Shown here one piece after another: positions 53,898-62,493 of a stretch of DNA of 64,000 nucleotides. A program made the position numbers and the translations under genes. The DNA comes from CAYJFG01 sp964369405 (GTDB lineage Bacteria > Bacillota > Clostridia > Oscillospirales > Acutalibacteraceae). The notes beneath the pieces were generated by a model, which saw nothing but the letters and a program-made list of their open reading frames with translations, had not been told where the DNA came from and ran no database searches. Position 1 is the stretch's first letter, and each line of letters begins with the position of its first letter. The stretch lies in the NCBI GenBank assembly GCA_964369405.1, contig CAYJGB010000007.1, positions 23,423 through 87,422 on the forward strand, in the 5' to 3' direction.

Positions 53898-55142
53898 ATG
53901 AAAACAAGTTTAAATAAACGTGAAAAATACTGGATACTATATGATATAGGAAACTCTGCATTTATATTATTAGTTTCTACCATAATGCCAATATATTTTA
54001 ACTATTTAGCAGAAAAAGATAATGTATCTTCAGTCGACTACTTAGCATATTGGGGTTATGCTGCCTCTATAGCGACAATAGCAGTTGCAATAATTGGACC
54101 AATTACAGGTGCATTAGCAGATATAAAAGGTTATAAAAACAAAATATTTATTGCTTCTGTCTTATTAGGTGCTATAAGCTGTTTAATTTTAGGTTTTTCT
54201 ACTCATTGGATATTTTTTATAGTAGTTTTTATCATAGCTAAAATTGGTTATTCTGCAAGTTTAATCTACTATGATTCAATGATATCAGACATTACTACAC
54301 AGAAAAAAATGGACTATGTATCTTCAAGAGGATATGCACTAGGTTATATAGGAAGCTGTATCCCATTTGTTATAGGGCTAGTCTTAGTTTTATTTGCCCA
54401 GCAAATAGGGATAACTATGGAAACAGCAATAATAATATCATTTAGTATTGTAGCTATCTGGTGGGTACTATTTACAATACCACTGGCTCGTACATACAAA
54501 CAAAAGCATTATGTAGAAAAAGGTGACAAAGTAGTTAGGAACAGTTTTTCTCGATTAATTACAACATTTAAAGAAATGAGAAGACATAAAAAAATATTTA
54601 TATTCTTACTATCTTACTTTTTCTATATAGATGGTGTTTACACAATTATGTTTATGGCAACAGCATATGGCGAAGCCTTAAAACTAGATAGCACAGGGTT
54701 ATTACTTGCGTTATTAGTAACTCAAATAGTAGCATTCCCATCAGCTATAATAATCGGTAGGCTATCATCTAAAATTGGTGCAGGAAACTTAATTAAATTC
54801 TGTATTATAGCTTATTTAGGAATAACTATTTTTGCTATATTCTTAACTACATTGACACAGTTCTGGATATTAGCAGTGCTTGTTGGAATGTTCCAAGGTG
54901 GAATACAAGCATTATCACGTTCATATTTTGCAAAACTTACACCAAAAGACCAGTCTGGTAAGTATTTTGGATTGTTCGATATATTTGGTAAAGGTGCATC
55001 TTTCTTAGGTACAATGGTTATGGCAGTAGTAGCACAAGCAACCGATAACCTAAGCATAAGTGTTGGTGTTCTCGCAATATTCTTTGTAATAGGACTTGTT
55101 CTATTTGTTATATCGCATAAAACTAAAAACGACTTAGTTTAA
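53898..55142 (+). CDS. MFS transporter, UMF1 (Atg22-like) family
   Basis: A 414-residue transporter with about 12 helices. The N-terminus KREKYWILYDIGNSAF and the loop GPITGALADIKGYKNK are typical of the UMF1/Atg22-like branch, whose members export amino acids or other small solutes; the substrate here is unknown. A middle loop (RTYKQKHYVEKGDK) divides the halves. It is the last chromosomal-type gene before the phage-like cassette. Confidence 0.88.
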   Translation: MKTSLNKREKYWILYDIGNSAFILLVSTIMPIYFNYLAEKDNVSSVDYLAYWGYAASIATIAVAIIGPITGALADIKGYKNKIFIASVLLGAISCLILGFSTHWIFFIVVFIIAKIGYSASLIYYDSMISDITTQKKMDYVSSRGYALGYIGSCIPFVIGLVLVLFAQQIGITMETAIIISFSIVAIWWVLFTIPLARTYKQKHYVEKGDKVVRNSFSRLITTFKEMRRHKKIFIFLLSYFFYIDGVYTIMFMATAYGEALKLDSTGLLLALLVTQIVAFPSAIIIGRLSSKIGAGNLIKFCIIAYLGITIFAIFLTTLTQFWILAVLVGMFQGGIQALSRSYFAKLTPKDQSGKYFGLFDIFGKGASFLGTMVMAVVAQATDNLSISVGVLAIFFVIGLVLFVISHKTKNDLV

Positions 55143-55161
55143 ATTATTTTTCTATAAAAAC

Positions 55162-55204
55162 AAAACCCATCTAAAGAGAATTTTACTCTTCAGATGGGTT
55201 TTTA
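55162..55204. terminator. bidirectional terminator at the cassette boundary
   Basis: AAAACCCATCT (55162-55172) and AGATGGGTTTT (55192-55202) form an 11-pair stem with an inner AAGAG/CTCTT pairing. T-rich on both strands, it ends the UMF1 gene and the phage late operon. Confidence 0.85.
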
Positions 55205-55214
55205 ACTACTTAAT

Positions 55215-55676
55215 TTACTTAAAAGCCATAACCATATACATATTACCAGATTTATTTAAATTACTTATTTCAGTACCAGCGCTGTCAGTATCTTGAGATA
55301 ATATAACTTCATTACCATTTATCGATATCCCTTTACTACCTGCTGTTGTATTTGCAACACCACTATTAGCATATAGTTTAGAATTATCAAAGCTTACAAA
55401 TGGCTTATTGAACGCAAAAGCAATCGCAAAATTCACATCAAAATCAAACTCAATATTTATTTGAGAAGTCCCTGTTCCACCATACGTCTTTATTACAAAA
55501 CTTTCACTTAATTTATCTTTTAAAATTTCATCTAAGTGAATATCATTATTATTTATATGCTCTCCAACAGTTTCATCTATTATTCTATTATCCTCTACAT
55601 AATCCATTCTAACAGGTCTGTCTGTTGATAACCATTGATTAAGTTTTAAGTTTTCTGTTTTATTTGTAGAACCCAT
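55215..55676 (-). CDS. phage-like tail fibre or receptor-binding protein (short)
   Basis: A 153-residue protein at the 3' end of the late operon. Its start (NLKLNQWLSTDRPVRMDYVEDN) resembles the N-terminal part of Clostridial phage tail fibres, and the rest is beta-rich and Ser/Gly/Asn-rich. It is short for a full fibre and may be the attachment domain of a reduced one. It follows the tail protein I gene. Confidence 0.55.
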   Translation of the reverse strand: MGSTNKTENLKLNQWLSTDRPVRMDYVEDNRIIDETVGEHINNNDIHLDEILKDKLSESFVIKTYGGTGTSQINIEFDFDVNFAIAFAFNKPFVSFDNSKLYANSGVANTTAGSKGISINGNEVILSQDTDSAGTEISNLNKSGNMYMVMAFK

Positions 55677-55689
55677 AAATTACCTCCTA

Positions 55690-56256
55690 TTATACAACTA
55701 ATTGCTCAATTTCTTCCCACGTCATATTTTTATTATCTAATTGACTAAATGTATAACTTAGATTATCTATATAATCAAAATCAAAATTTCTAAAGTCTAA
55801 AAATATTTCTAAATGCGATGGCAACAAATTATCTACATCATATTCAAACTTGTTTTTTTGAGCATTTGTATATTCGCCAATACATTTTATATTCATATAG
55901 TTTTGTCTAGGATATTCGTATAAATAAAAGTCAAGCCCTAAAGATTTTAAAATATCTTCTTCACCACTTCTAGTAAAATTCTGACCACCTATAGACAGTC
56001 TTTCCTCTAAAAGTTCTCGCCTTTTTTCTATATCCATATACTCTCTATTTTCACCAAATATATTTTCCCATACCTTTAAACCATAACTACTAGCACTACC
56101 TATAAAACTTTCTTTCTCTTGCTCTTCTATAAGTTTAAGTAAAATATCTATTTCTGTTGCATATGTAAGTAACTCTTTATAAACTTGAGTAGTTATACTT
56201 AAATCATATATACCAAGTGGTATAAGTTTATCTTTGATTGTATCAATACTATTCAT
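55690..56256 (-). CDS. phage tail protein I (XkdU/DUF2313-like)
   Basis: A 188-residue protein with the features of the baseplate wedge-associated gpI/XkdU family: an early IPLGIYDLS-like start, the ERLSIGGQNFTRSGEE segment and a C-terminal LPSHLEIFLDFR. It joins fibres to the baseplate. It starts three bases after the baseplate J gene. Confidence 0.75.
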   Translation of the reverse strand: MNSIDTIKDKLIPLGIYDLSITTQVYKELLTYATEIDILLKLIEEQEKESFIGSASSYGLKVWENIFGENREYMDIEKRRELLEERLSIGGQNFTRSGEEDILKSLGLDFYLYEYPRQNYMNIKCIGEYTNAQKNKFEYDVDNLLPSHLEIFLDFRNFDFDYIDNLSYTFSQLDNKNMTWEEIEQLVV

Positions 56257-56259
56257 AAT

Positions 56260-57324
56260 CTACTCACTTTCAAAATATATATCAACATTTTTTAACCATA
56301 ATTTTGTGTCTATATTAGGGTTAATTCTCTGTGTAGGCTCCAGTAAATTAAAATATTTCAGACCATTTGTTTTATTAATAGCTTCATATAACTCACTAAT
56401 CATAAGTGACTGACCTACTTGTAGTTCATCAAAAAATGCACTTATATTTTCTTTGCACTCGTTTCGCACACTATAAATATCATACCCATCTACTACAGAT
56501 ATCGAAACTTGAACACCTACTTGTAAAATTTCAGCCTTAAATGTAAGCACATCAACATTAACTTCTCTTGCCACTTCTAACCTGTTTTGTACATCTTGTA
56601 CTTCTTCATCGCTACATACCCTACCTTTACCACATATATACACATCTACAGTACCTGTTCCCCTACCCTTAGGTACGACTGTAGCTGAGTATACACCATC
56701 GGTTTTTTCAGCCTCTTGTATGTAATATGCTTTATTTGTTCCTGTAATAGTATTTACATAATTATTTATAATTCTACTACGTAAATCCTCATCGCTTTCT
56801 ATATCAAGACCATCAGTAAAAGAATATTGATTGTTTATGCTATCTATTCCTGTTACAGGAATAACCATAGTATTTATTGTGTTAGGTGCTACATTATTTT
56901 GACTACCTATATCTCTTGATACAGCTTCTACTGTTGTATATGTTCTAGTTTCTCCAATTGCTGCTTCTGATATAGTTTCAAAAAATATCGGAGGGTCGCT
57001 ACTAGTAGAACATATTGTACCAATTGGAATATGTATTATTTCATTAGCTGGTTCATTTACAGAAAAAGTAATCTCACCATTAGCTACTTGTCCATCTTTT
57101 CTTTGTAAGCCTCTTGACTGAGCATGCAAATCAAGCGACTGTCCAGTAGCAGTGCTAGGAAAGACTTGAGCTTGCAACCAGTTAGAATAACTTTGACAAG
57201 AATAAATCTCACTCGCAAGCACTTTCAGTCTAATTCCTATATCTGCTACATCATCAGCATTAAACCCTGTAATCTCTTTATAATTATTTTTCATTCTCAA
57301 AAGAATATCATCATAAGTATCCAT
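56260..57324 (-). CDS. baseplate J/gp47 family protein (XkdT-like)
   Basis: A 354-residue baseplate wedge component of contractile-tail phages. The J-family features are SLDLHAQSRGLQRK near the start, GLDIESDEDLRSRI in the middle and GTGTVDVYICGKG. Length and order match P2 gpJ and PBSX XkdT. It is three bases downstream of the gp25-like gene. Confidence 0.88.
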   Translation of the reverse strand: MDTYDDILLRMKNNYKEITGFNADDVADIGIRLKVLASEIYSCQSYSNWLQAQVFPSTATGQSLDLHAQSRGLQRKDGQVANGEITFSVNEPANEIIHIPIGTICSTSSDPPIFFETISEAAIGETRTYTTVEAVSRDIGSQNNVAPNTINTMVIPVTGIDSINNQYSFTDGLDIESDEDLRSRIINNYVNTITGTNKAYYIQEAEKTDGVYSATVVPKGRGTGTVDVYICGKGRVCSDEEVQDVQNRLEVAREVNVDVLTFKAEILQVGVQVSISVVDGYDIYSVRNECKENISAFFDELQVGQSLMISELYEAINKTNGLKYFNLLEPTQRINPNIDTKLWLKNVDIYFESE

Positions 57325-57327
57325 AAT

Positions 57328-57678
57328 TTAAACTATCACCTCTAAACTTCCCTGTTCATCTCCAAAATGAATATTTAACTGAATTTTCAATTTATCGTCA
57401 TCAGTAAACTCTACTTTAATATTACTAATTTCAATTTGGGGAACATTTGCTATTGCTTCCTTAATTAACATTTCTGTACGTTTTTCGAGTAAGTCTGTTT
57501 TTTTATCAATTAAATTAAGTTCACTGCCTAAATTTTCATCTAAACTAAAGCTACCTTTTTGAACTTTAAGTGCTATTCTTACTCTTTGCATAAGTTGAGC
57601 TATACCACTTAACAAATATGGCATACCACGACTATCCAAATCAAAATCACCACCAGATAAAGCAATATCCAAACTCAA
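57328..57678 (-). CDS. gp25/gpW-like baseplate protein (XkdS-like)
   Basis: A 116-residue wedge protein related to T4 gp25. It shows GDFDLDSRGMPYLLSGIAQL and LMQRVRIALKVQKGSF, then ENLGSEL. It overlaps the spike gene upstream by four bases. Confidence 0.8.
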   Translation of the reverse strand: MSLDIALSGGDFDLDSRGMPYLLSGIAQLMQRVRIALKVQKGSFSLDENLGSELNLIDKKTDLLEKRTEMLIKEAIANVPQIEISNIKVEFTDDDKLKIQLNIHFGDEQGSLEVIV

Positions 57679-58022
57679 GCACCTCCCTTAGAAATATCGA
57701 TACCGTTAGCTAAAATTCTACCATCATTTTTTAAAACTAAAGTAGCCCCACCTTTAGAAGAAAGCATAATTTCGCCTTCTTCTAAATTATAATTTTTACA
57801 AACTGTACCAATGCAGTAACTTTTTTGACCAACAGGTAAAACACAAACATCTTCACCACTAGGTGGAATACTAGTAACACCATAAGGAGCAATAACAGAA
57901 ATTCCAATATGCTCACTAGATGTTTTAGCACTTAATGTAGAGTTTTTAGAAACAGTAACAGTACCTTTATCAGCAGTTTTATTTTTACCGCTATTTAAAG
58001 ATAGATTTTTTAATAACCACAT
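57675..58022 (-). CDS. baseplate assembly protein V/spike-like
   Basis: A 115-residue beta-rich protein resembling Mu gp45/P2 gpV central spike subunits. It has GISVIAPYGVTSIPPSGEDV and GEIMLSSKGGATLVLKNDG, which are typical of an OB-fold followed by a short beta-helix. It lacks the long C-terminal needle of larger spikes. It lies between the hub and the gp25-like genes. Confidence 0.75.
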   Translation of the reverse strand: MWLLKNLSLNSGKNKTADKGTVTVSKNSTLSAKTSSEHIGISVIAPYGVTSIPPSGEDVCVLPVGQKSYCIGTVCKNYNLEEGEIMLSSKGGATLVLKNDGRILANGIDISKGGA

Positions 58023-58034
58023 AATAAAACTCCC

Positions 58035-58961
58035 TTAATTTTTATTTTTCAAAAGTAGTGTAGTATTTTCTTTTCCTTGGCTGTAATTATAAGTAATTTT
58101 AGATATATACATATTTTCATATATTTTTCCATTTATATTCAAAACAGCATTTTCGCCAATACAATCAGCTAAGAAAATAGGTGTTTTAATAGTAATACTA
58201 AAATAGTCTTTATTACATTTATCTATCATTTTAATCCCTGTATCAACGCTATATGTTGTTGTATCAGTTGCATTTAAATATCTTTGTCTAACAACACCTT
58301 TATTAATTGCAAAATCGTTACTAAGTTTATATCCATAATTATCAATGTAATTATTTTTTACAAACACATTCGATATTAATTTATGTTGCTTTTTAGATAT
58401 ATGTGCATAATTAATAGGAATTTTATCATTCCGACCAAACTCAAGTGTTTTAGTAGGGGTATACCCGTCCATAAGGATTGTGCCATATGTAGAAACTTCT
58501 GGATACGTATTTAAACATAATCTACAAAAGTTATAAAGCACATTCCACTCGCTTTGACCTTTCTCGATTTCAACAATTCCATTACTTAGTTTTTTATTAC
58601 TTATGTAATTGTTAATCCCCAACTTTTTTATATGTCTATTAAAAATAGTATTAGCATCAGGGTTAACATACACTTGAGGCAGAGCCTCATTATCAAGTAG
58701 TAAAGACGACATACTTCTTACAGAAAACTTAGTATAAGTATATTTTTCTACATACACAGTAATTTGTTCATCAACTACACCATAAAAGAAAAGTTTATCT
58801 TCAACATAAATCTTAATATATAAAAGTTCCGTATTAATATCTGATGCAAAAGTTGCAGTAAAATTATCAGCAGGTACTTGTTCTTCAATATTTATATTTA
58901 AAGTTAGGAGGTTGTGTAGTTTAATTTCATCACCATTACTTGTAACGCCATAAATCTTCAT
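58035..58961 (-). CDS. baseplate hub protein (XkdQ/gpD-like)
   Basis: A 308-residue hub component similar to P2 gpD/PBSX XkdQ and T4 gp27. The N-terminal part has VPADNFTATFASD, and a GQSEWNVLYNFCRLCLNTYP segment marks the second domain. It should sit at the tube-spike junction. Its ATG overlaps the LysM gene stop by four bases. Confidence 0.78.
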   Translation of the reverse strand: MKIYGVTSNGDEIKLHNLLTLNINIEEQVPADNFTATFASDINTELLYIKIYVEDKLFFYGVVDEQITVYVEKYTYTKFSVRSMSSLLLDNEALPQVYVNPDANTIFNRHIKKLGINNYISNKKLSNGIVEIEKGQSEWNVLYNFCRLCLNTYPEVSTYGTILMDGYTPTKTLEFGRNDKIPINYAHISKKQHKLISNVFVKNNYIDNYGYKLSNDFAINKGVVRQRYLNATDTTTYSVDTGIKMIDKCNKDYFSITIKTPIFLADCIGENAVLNINGKIYENMYISKITYNYSQGKENTTLLLKNKN

Positions 58962-59479
58962 AAAACTACCAACCTTTCCCCAACTTGAATATTATTAATT
59001 ATTTTAATCTGAGGATTTAACTTATATAGTTCATCAACAGTTAAATTATAAATATTTGCAATACTCCATAAATTTTCAAATTCTTTGACAATATGGACTT
59101 TATCTATATCAGAAAGAACCTCATAACTAGAAACATCTTCAACAAAGGCAAATTCATATTCAATGCAATTTGGAGATGGTTGCAAACAAAGATTTAATTT
59201 TGTAAATTTAGCTAAAATTGGATTTATCTCATAGATATTCAAAACACCTATCTCGCTATTAATAAAAACACTCATAAGCTCGTTATATTTATCAAAACAA
59301 TCTCTACCTACAAAAGCACCTCTTCCAGTAATTTTTCTAGCCATAACACCACTTTTTAACACAGTACCCTTATCATAATTTTGAGGCATTTCATAATAAA
59401 GTAATTCTTTAGATATCTCTATAGTTTCAGGATTATAGGGAAAATCAAAACCACAAAACCTAATTGGAGGATTATTCAT
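58958..59479 (-). CDS. LysM-domain baseplate/tail protein (XkdP-like)
   Basis: A 173-residue protein. The first ~120 residues resemble the gp53/XkdP tail protein (FCGFDFPYNPETIEI; GRGAFVGRDCFDKY). The C-terminal ~45 residues are a LysM domain (VKEFENLWSIANIYNLTVDE, then NPQIK and VGERLVVL), which may hold the baseplate to peptidoglycan-like structures. The start overlaps the stop of a 43-residue gene (ATGA). Confidence 0.8.
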   Translation of the reverse strand: MNNPPIRFCGFDFPYNPETIEISKELLYYEMPQNYDKGTVLKSGVMARKITGRGAFVGRDCFDKYNELMSVFINSEIGVLNIYEINPILAKFTKLNLCLQPSPNCIEYEFAFVEDVSSYEVLSDIDKVHIVKEFENLWSIANIYNLTVDELYKLNPQIKIINNIQVGERLVVL

Positions 59480-59607
59480 ATTGAGCTTACCTCCTGTTCT
59501 TCTATAAATAAATTAGAAAATCTTCTGCTATCTTGTTCAAACAAGTCAGAAAACTTTTCAGCCTGTTCCAAGTTAAAATCATCAGCTAATAAATCTATAT
59601 TTTCCAA
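59476..59607 (-). CDS. small 43-residue protein in the tail region
   Basis: A short minus-strand frame of 43 residues ending IEEQEVSSI. It is highly acidic (FNLEQAEKFSDLFEQDSRRF). A TTG start at 59607 has GTAGGAT upstream, six bases after the preceding stop, and its TGA overlaps the next ATG. Both joints are tight, so it is almost certainly translated. Its position is where the tube, chaperone and tape-measure genes normally are. It matches no family that I know. Confidence 0.7.
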   Translation of the reverse strand: MENIDLLADDFNLEQAEKFSDLFEQDSRRFSNLFIEEQEVSSI

Positions 59608-59613
59608 TTTATC

Positions 59614-60372
59614 CTACCCTCTTTCTAAGCATTTAAATACATATTGGAATGAATTGTCATTATTATAATTATTGACAATATTAAACTCTTTTAATACACC
59701 ATTATAATAATTAATTTTATTGTCTTCAGAAAAAACACAGTATATCGTAAAATCTTGAGTATAATCACTAATGATAATTTCTTTATTGCAATGTATAGTA
59801 ATAACATATTCCATACTTATTAAGTTGTTTTTATAAACTGTACCCTCGCCATAACTCTTTGTTTCAAGATGTTTCATATCAAGTAGAACTTGTATTTTAC
59901 TTGCAAGGTTTTTGTTTCCGTTTATATAAAACACTATATTGTCATACTCACTTAAACTACCACTTTCTTCTGAAGCATCAAAAAATGATATTAAAATTTC
60001 ACCACTGTAAGCCATAGTTTGACTGCTATGTGAAACACCAGAAGAGATAATTTTAAAGTTGCTTTCATTAACCCCACTAGATAATATATCTTTAATACCA
60101 CTAATAACTTGAGCACAGTATTCTCCACCAGACTTTAAAGGTGTAAATATATTAACAGGGATATCTATTCTATTGTCATAAATATTTCTAACATCTCTGT
60201 TGTTCTCAACAGTAACACTCTGGCTATCAACACCTACAGAAACAATTACATTTTTAACAGGCAAATCAATACTTTTTCTTTCAAAAGCCTCAACAACAGA
60301 TGAATTTTCGATATCAATTTCATCTTTCAACAAATCAATTACTATATTTTTAAGGTCAATACTGTTTTTCAA
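59614..60372 (-). CDS. phage structural protein of unknown role (tail terminator-like)
   Basis: A 252-residue protein between the head-completion and baseplate modules. The first ~125 residues (IDIPVNIFTPLKSGGEYCAQ, then ISGIKDIL) could be a tail-terminator or completion domain. The second half, starting EYDNIVFYINGNKNLASKI, has a repeated beta pattern and might be a tube-like domain, though I cannot confirm this. If it is a fusion, it would be the only candidate for a tail tube in the cassette. Confidence 0.5.
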   Translation of the reverse strand: MKNSIDLKNIVIDLLKDEIDIENSSVVEAFERKSIDLPVKNVIVSVGVDSQSVTVENNRDVRNIYDNRIDIPVNIFTPLKSGGEYCAQVISGIKDILSSGVNESNFKIISSGVSHSSQTMAYSGEILISFFDASEESGSLSEYDNIVFYINGNKNLASKIQVLLDMKHLETKSYGEGTVYKNNLISMEYVITIHCNKEIIISDYTQDFTIYCVFSEDNKINYYNGVLKEFNIVNNYNNDNSFQYVFKCLERG

Positions 60373-60374
60373 AT

Positions 60375-60734
60375 TTACACCTCCAAATCGATTTTTGTTT
60401 TAGGCGTAATAATAGCCCATATATATACATCTTCATCACAAACCCTAAATGTTTCTACACGTTTGACAATATATTCTTCCTTAGTTTTATCGAGTGTAAT
60501 CAAATTATCTTCTAAAGGGTTAGTAAATTTAGGTGTTACTTTGCCGATATATAAAAAGTGACCTCCATCAACATAACCTTGAGGTAAAAAATAACCATCA
60601 ACGTACATTTTATTTTTATACCTCAATGGTTGAATAAAAGCAGACGTTTTATACTCATTATCATTAATTCTCAAAGTAACTCTACTACCGTATAAATCAA
60701 TATTTTTTTCTGTGATACTAGTAAAATCAAACAT
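60375..60734 (-). CDS. probable head-tail completion protein
   Basis: A 119-residue beta-rich protein (SRVTLRINDNEYKTSAFIQP; YVDGYFLPQGYVDGGHFLYI). Position after the connector suggests a head-closure or stopper role, but I do not recognise the sequence. It begins two bases after the 118-residue gene. Confidence 0.5.
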   Translation of the reverse strand: MFDFTSITEKNIDLYGSRVTLRINDNEYKTSAFIQPLRYKNKMYVDGYFLPQGYVDGGHFLYIGKVTPKFTNPLEDNLITLDKTKEEYIVKRVETFRVCDEDVYIWAIITPKTKIDLEV

Positions 60735-60736
60735 AA

Positions 60737-61093
60737 TTACACCTTCTTAAATATAAACTCATTATCTTTTAAAAGGGACGCAATTTTTGCTTTTTCAGAC
60801 AACCACATATCTTTTGCACTAGACAAATTATTTTTATTATTAATAGTAATATCACCAGCTTTAAAACTCTCAACACTATTGCTTGAGCAAATAACTTGTA
60901 GATACTCATAATAAGCTAAAGACGAGGCGGCGACATTAAGTCGCCAGCCATTTTCTTCTTCTAAACTTTTATCTATTAACTCATTTCTTAAATAATTAAT
61001 CGCATTGGTACAAAAAAAACTATATTCAGATGCCTTATCAGAACTTAAAGAACTGTAAACTAAAAACAAGCTATAAACTTCTTCAAAACTCAA
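60737..61093 (-). CDS. probable head-tail connector
   Basis: A 118-residue mostly helical protein (NAINYLRNELIDKSLEEENG; LNVAASSLAYYEYLQVI). Size, helical content and position after the capsid gene fit a gp6-type connector. The start is TTG at 61093 after AGGAGGG. Confidence 0.6.
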   Translation of the reverse strand: MSFEEVYSLFLVYSSLSSDKASEYSFFCTNAINYLRNELIDKSLEEENGWRLNVAASSLAYYEYLQVICSSNSVESFKAGDITINNKNNLSSAKDMWLSEKAKIASLLKDNEFIFKKV

Positions 61094-61111
61094 ACCAATG
61101 CCCTCCTAAAT

Positions 61112-62116
61112 TTATGTTAAGATTTTAGATGCACCTTGAATAATTTTTGCAAAACCAGAAATACAAGTTATAGCAGCTCGTTCAAGTTGTCTATCAATTA
61201 ATTTATCGTAATCAGTCATCACTTCACCAGCTTGAACCATTTCTAAAGCACAATTTTTATCTAAAGCAATAATAGTATCATCGCTCATATTAGGAACATG
61301 TATCAAAGTAGCTCCCATAGGAGTAACTAATTTACCTGTACTTTGGAAATTAAGGCCAGCAGTAGAATCTTTCATTTCTGGAAGAGAAAGAATTTCTTTA
61401 ACTACAGAAGTAGAAGCTAGTAGAGTGTTTAACTCATAAGGAGATAAAGCACCCCAAAGATTTAATAAGTCAGCATAAGAAATATCTTGTCCCACCTTAG
61501 TAATAGCAGAAGCCGAATTGTTGTTACCATCACCATTAATTAAAACATCAATAGCTTGTTCAAGTTGCGAGCGAGCAATATAAGAGCCAATTTGACGAAG
61601 AGCCACAGTAAATAAATCTAAGCGTTGAAAACGTAAAGCCTCATAAGAAGAAACTAACATTCTGCCATGTTTATGTAAAGACACTAAATTTTCTTGAGTT
61701 TTAATAACAGTTTGAGGAATAAACGCACCCTCTGAAACAATTTTAAGTTCTTTATCCTCAGCAGTAGGGTCAGATACAATACTTCTATAGTCCATACCCT
61801 CAATATTAGTAGTAGTAGCAGTAATACTAGGAAGAACATTAGCATACTCAATACCTTGTTTTACAGCTCTGCTAACATACTCAGGGAATAAAGCGGCTGA
61901 AGAACTAGTTTGAAAAAATTTCTCAACACAGTCAGAGTTACCACCAGCTACTTTAATATCGAACCTTTTAAGCTGTCTTTCAAAGGCGTCCATATCACCT
62001 AGAGCAGTATTTTTATAATTAACACTAGGGTCTAAATCTTCTAAAACTTGAGTTAAATTACCTCTTTTAGAACCGTACATACCTTTTTCTATAACTAAAT
62101 TTTCAAAAATTGCCAT
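61112..62116 (-). CDS. phage major capsid protein
   Basis: A 334-residue capsid protein. The order portal, protease, decoration, capsid is classical, and the sequence has HK97-fold-like features: ATTTNIEGMDYRSIV, EGAFIPQTVIKTQENLVSLH, RMLVSSYEALRFQRLDL and a late VTPMGATLIHVP. It would form the icosahedral shell after cleavage by the upstream protease. AGGAGG precedes the ATG. Confidence 0.8.
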   Translation of the reverse strand: MAIFENLVIEKGMYGSKRGNLTQVLEDLDPSVNYKNTALGDMDAFERQLKRFDIKVAGGNSDCVEKFFQTSSSAALFPEYVSRAVKQGIEYANVLPSITATTTNIEGMDYRSIVSDPTAEDKELKIVSEGAFIPQTVIKTQENLVSLHKHGRMLVSSYEALRFQRLDLFTVALRQIGSYIARSQLEQAIDVLINGDGNNNSASAITKVGQDISYADLLNLWGALSPYELNTLLASTSVVKEILSLPEMKDSTAGLNFQSTGKLVTPMGATLIHVPNMSDDTIIALDKNCALEMVQAGEVMTDYDKLIDRQLERAAITCISGFAKIIQGASKILT

Positions 62117-62131
62117 AATAATATATCCTCC

Positions 62132-62467
62132 TTATAGTATAAAACCAATTGTACCATTTATAGAACTTACAACTAAATGTTCTCTACCGTTGTCAGCATC
62201 AACCTCAACACTACTATCATCTGAAGCAATCAATTTCTTAAAACCAATTGCAATATCTCCAGTTGACTTAATTTCTGTGTATCCATTAAGCTGAACACAA
62301 CAAAATCCATCTGACACATTTTGAGCAACTCCAATAAAGTTAGTATCTGCCTTACAAGCAGTAACCTTACCATTAGAAACCATACTTACTAAACTACCCT
62401 TTTCAACAGTACTATCACATTCAAATGTAACAGCTTTTTCATTGAACCCTTTAAAATCTACTTTCAT
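62132..62467 (-). CDS. probable capsid decoration protein
   Basis: A 111-residue beta-rich protein with FECDSTVEKGSLVSMVSNG and FIGVAQNVSDGFCCVQLNGY, the pattern of DUF2190-like head-decoration proteins. Its position between protease and capsid genes supports this. GAAAGGAC precedes the ATG. Confidence 0.65.
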   Translation of the reverse strand: MKVDFKGFNEKAVTFECDSTVEKGSLVSMVSNGKVTACKADTNFIGVAQNVSDGFCCVQLNGYTEIKSTGDIAIGFKKLIASDDSSVEVDADNGREHLVVSSINGTIGFIL

Positions 62468-62493
62468 AAAAACAACGTCCTTTCAAAATTAAA

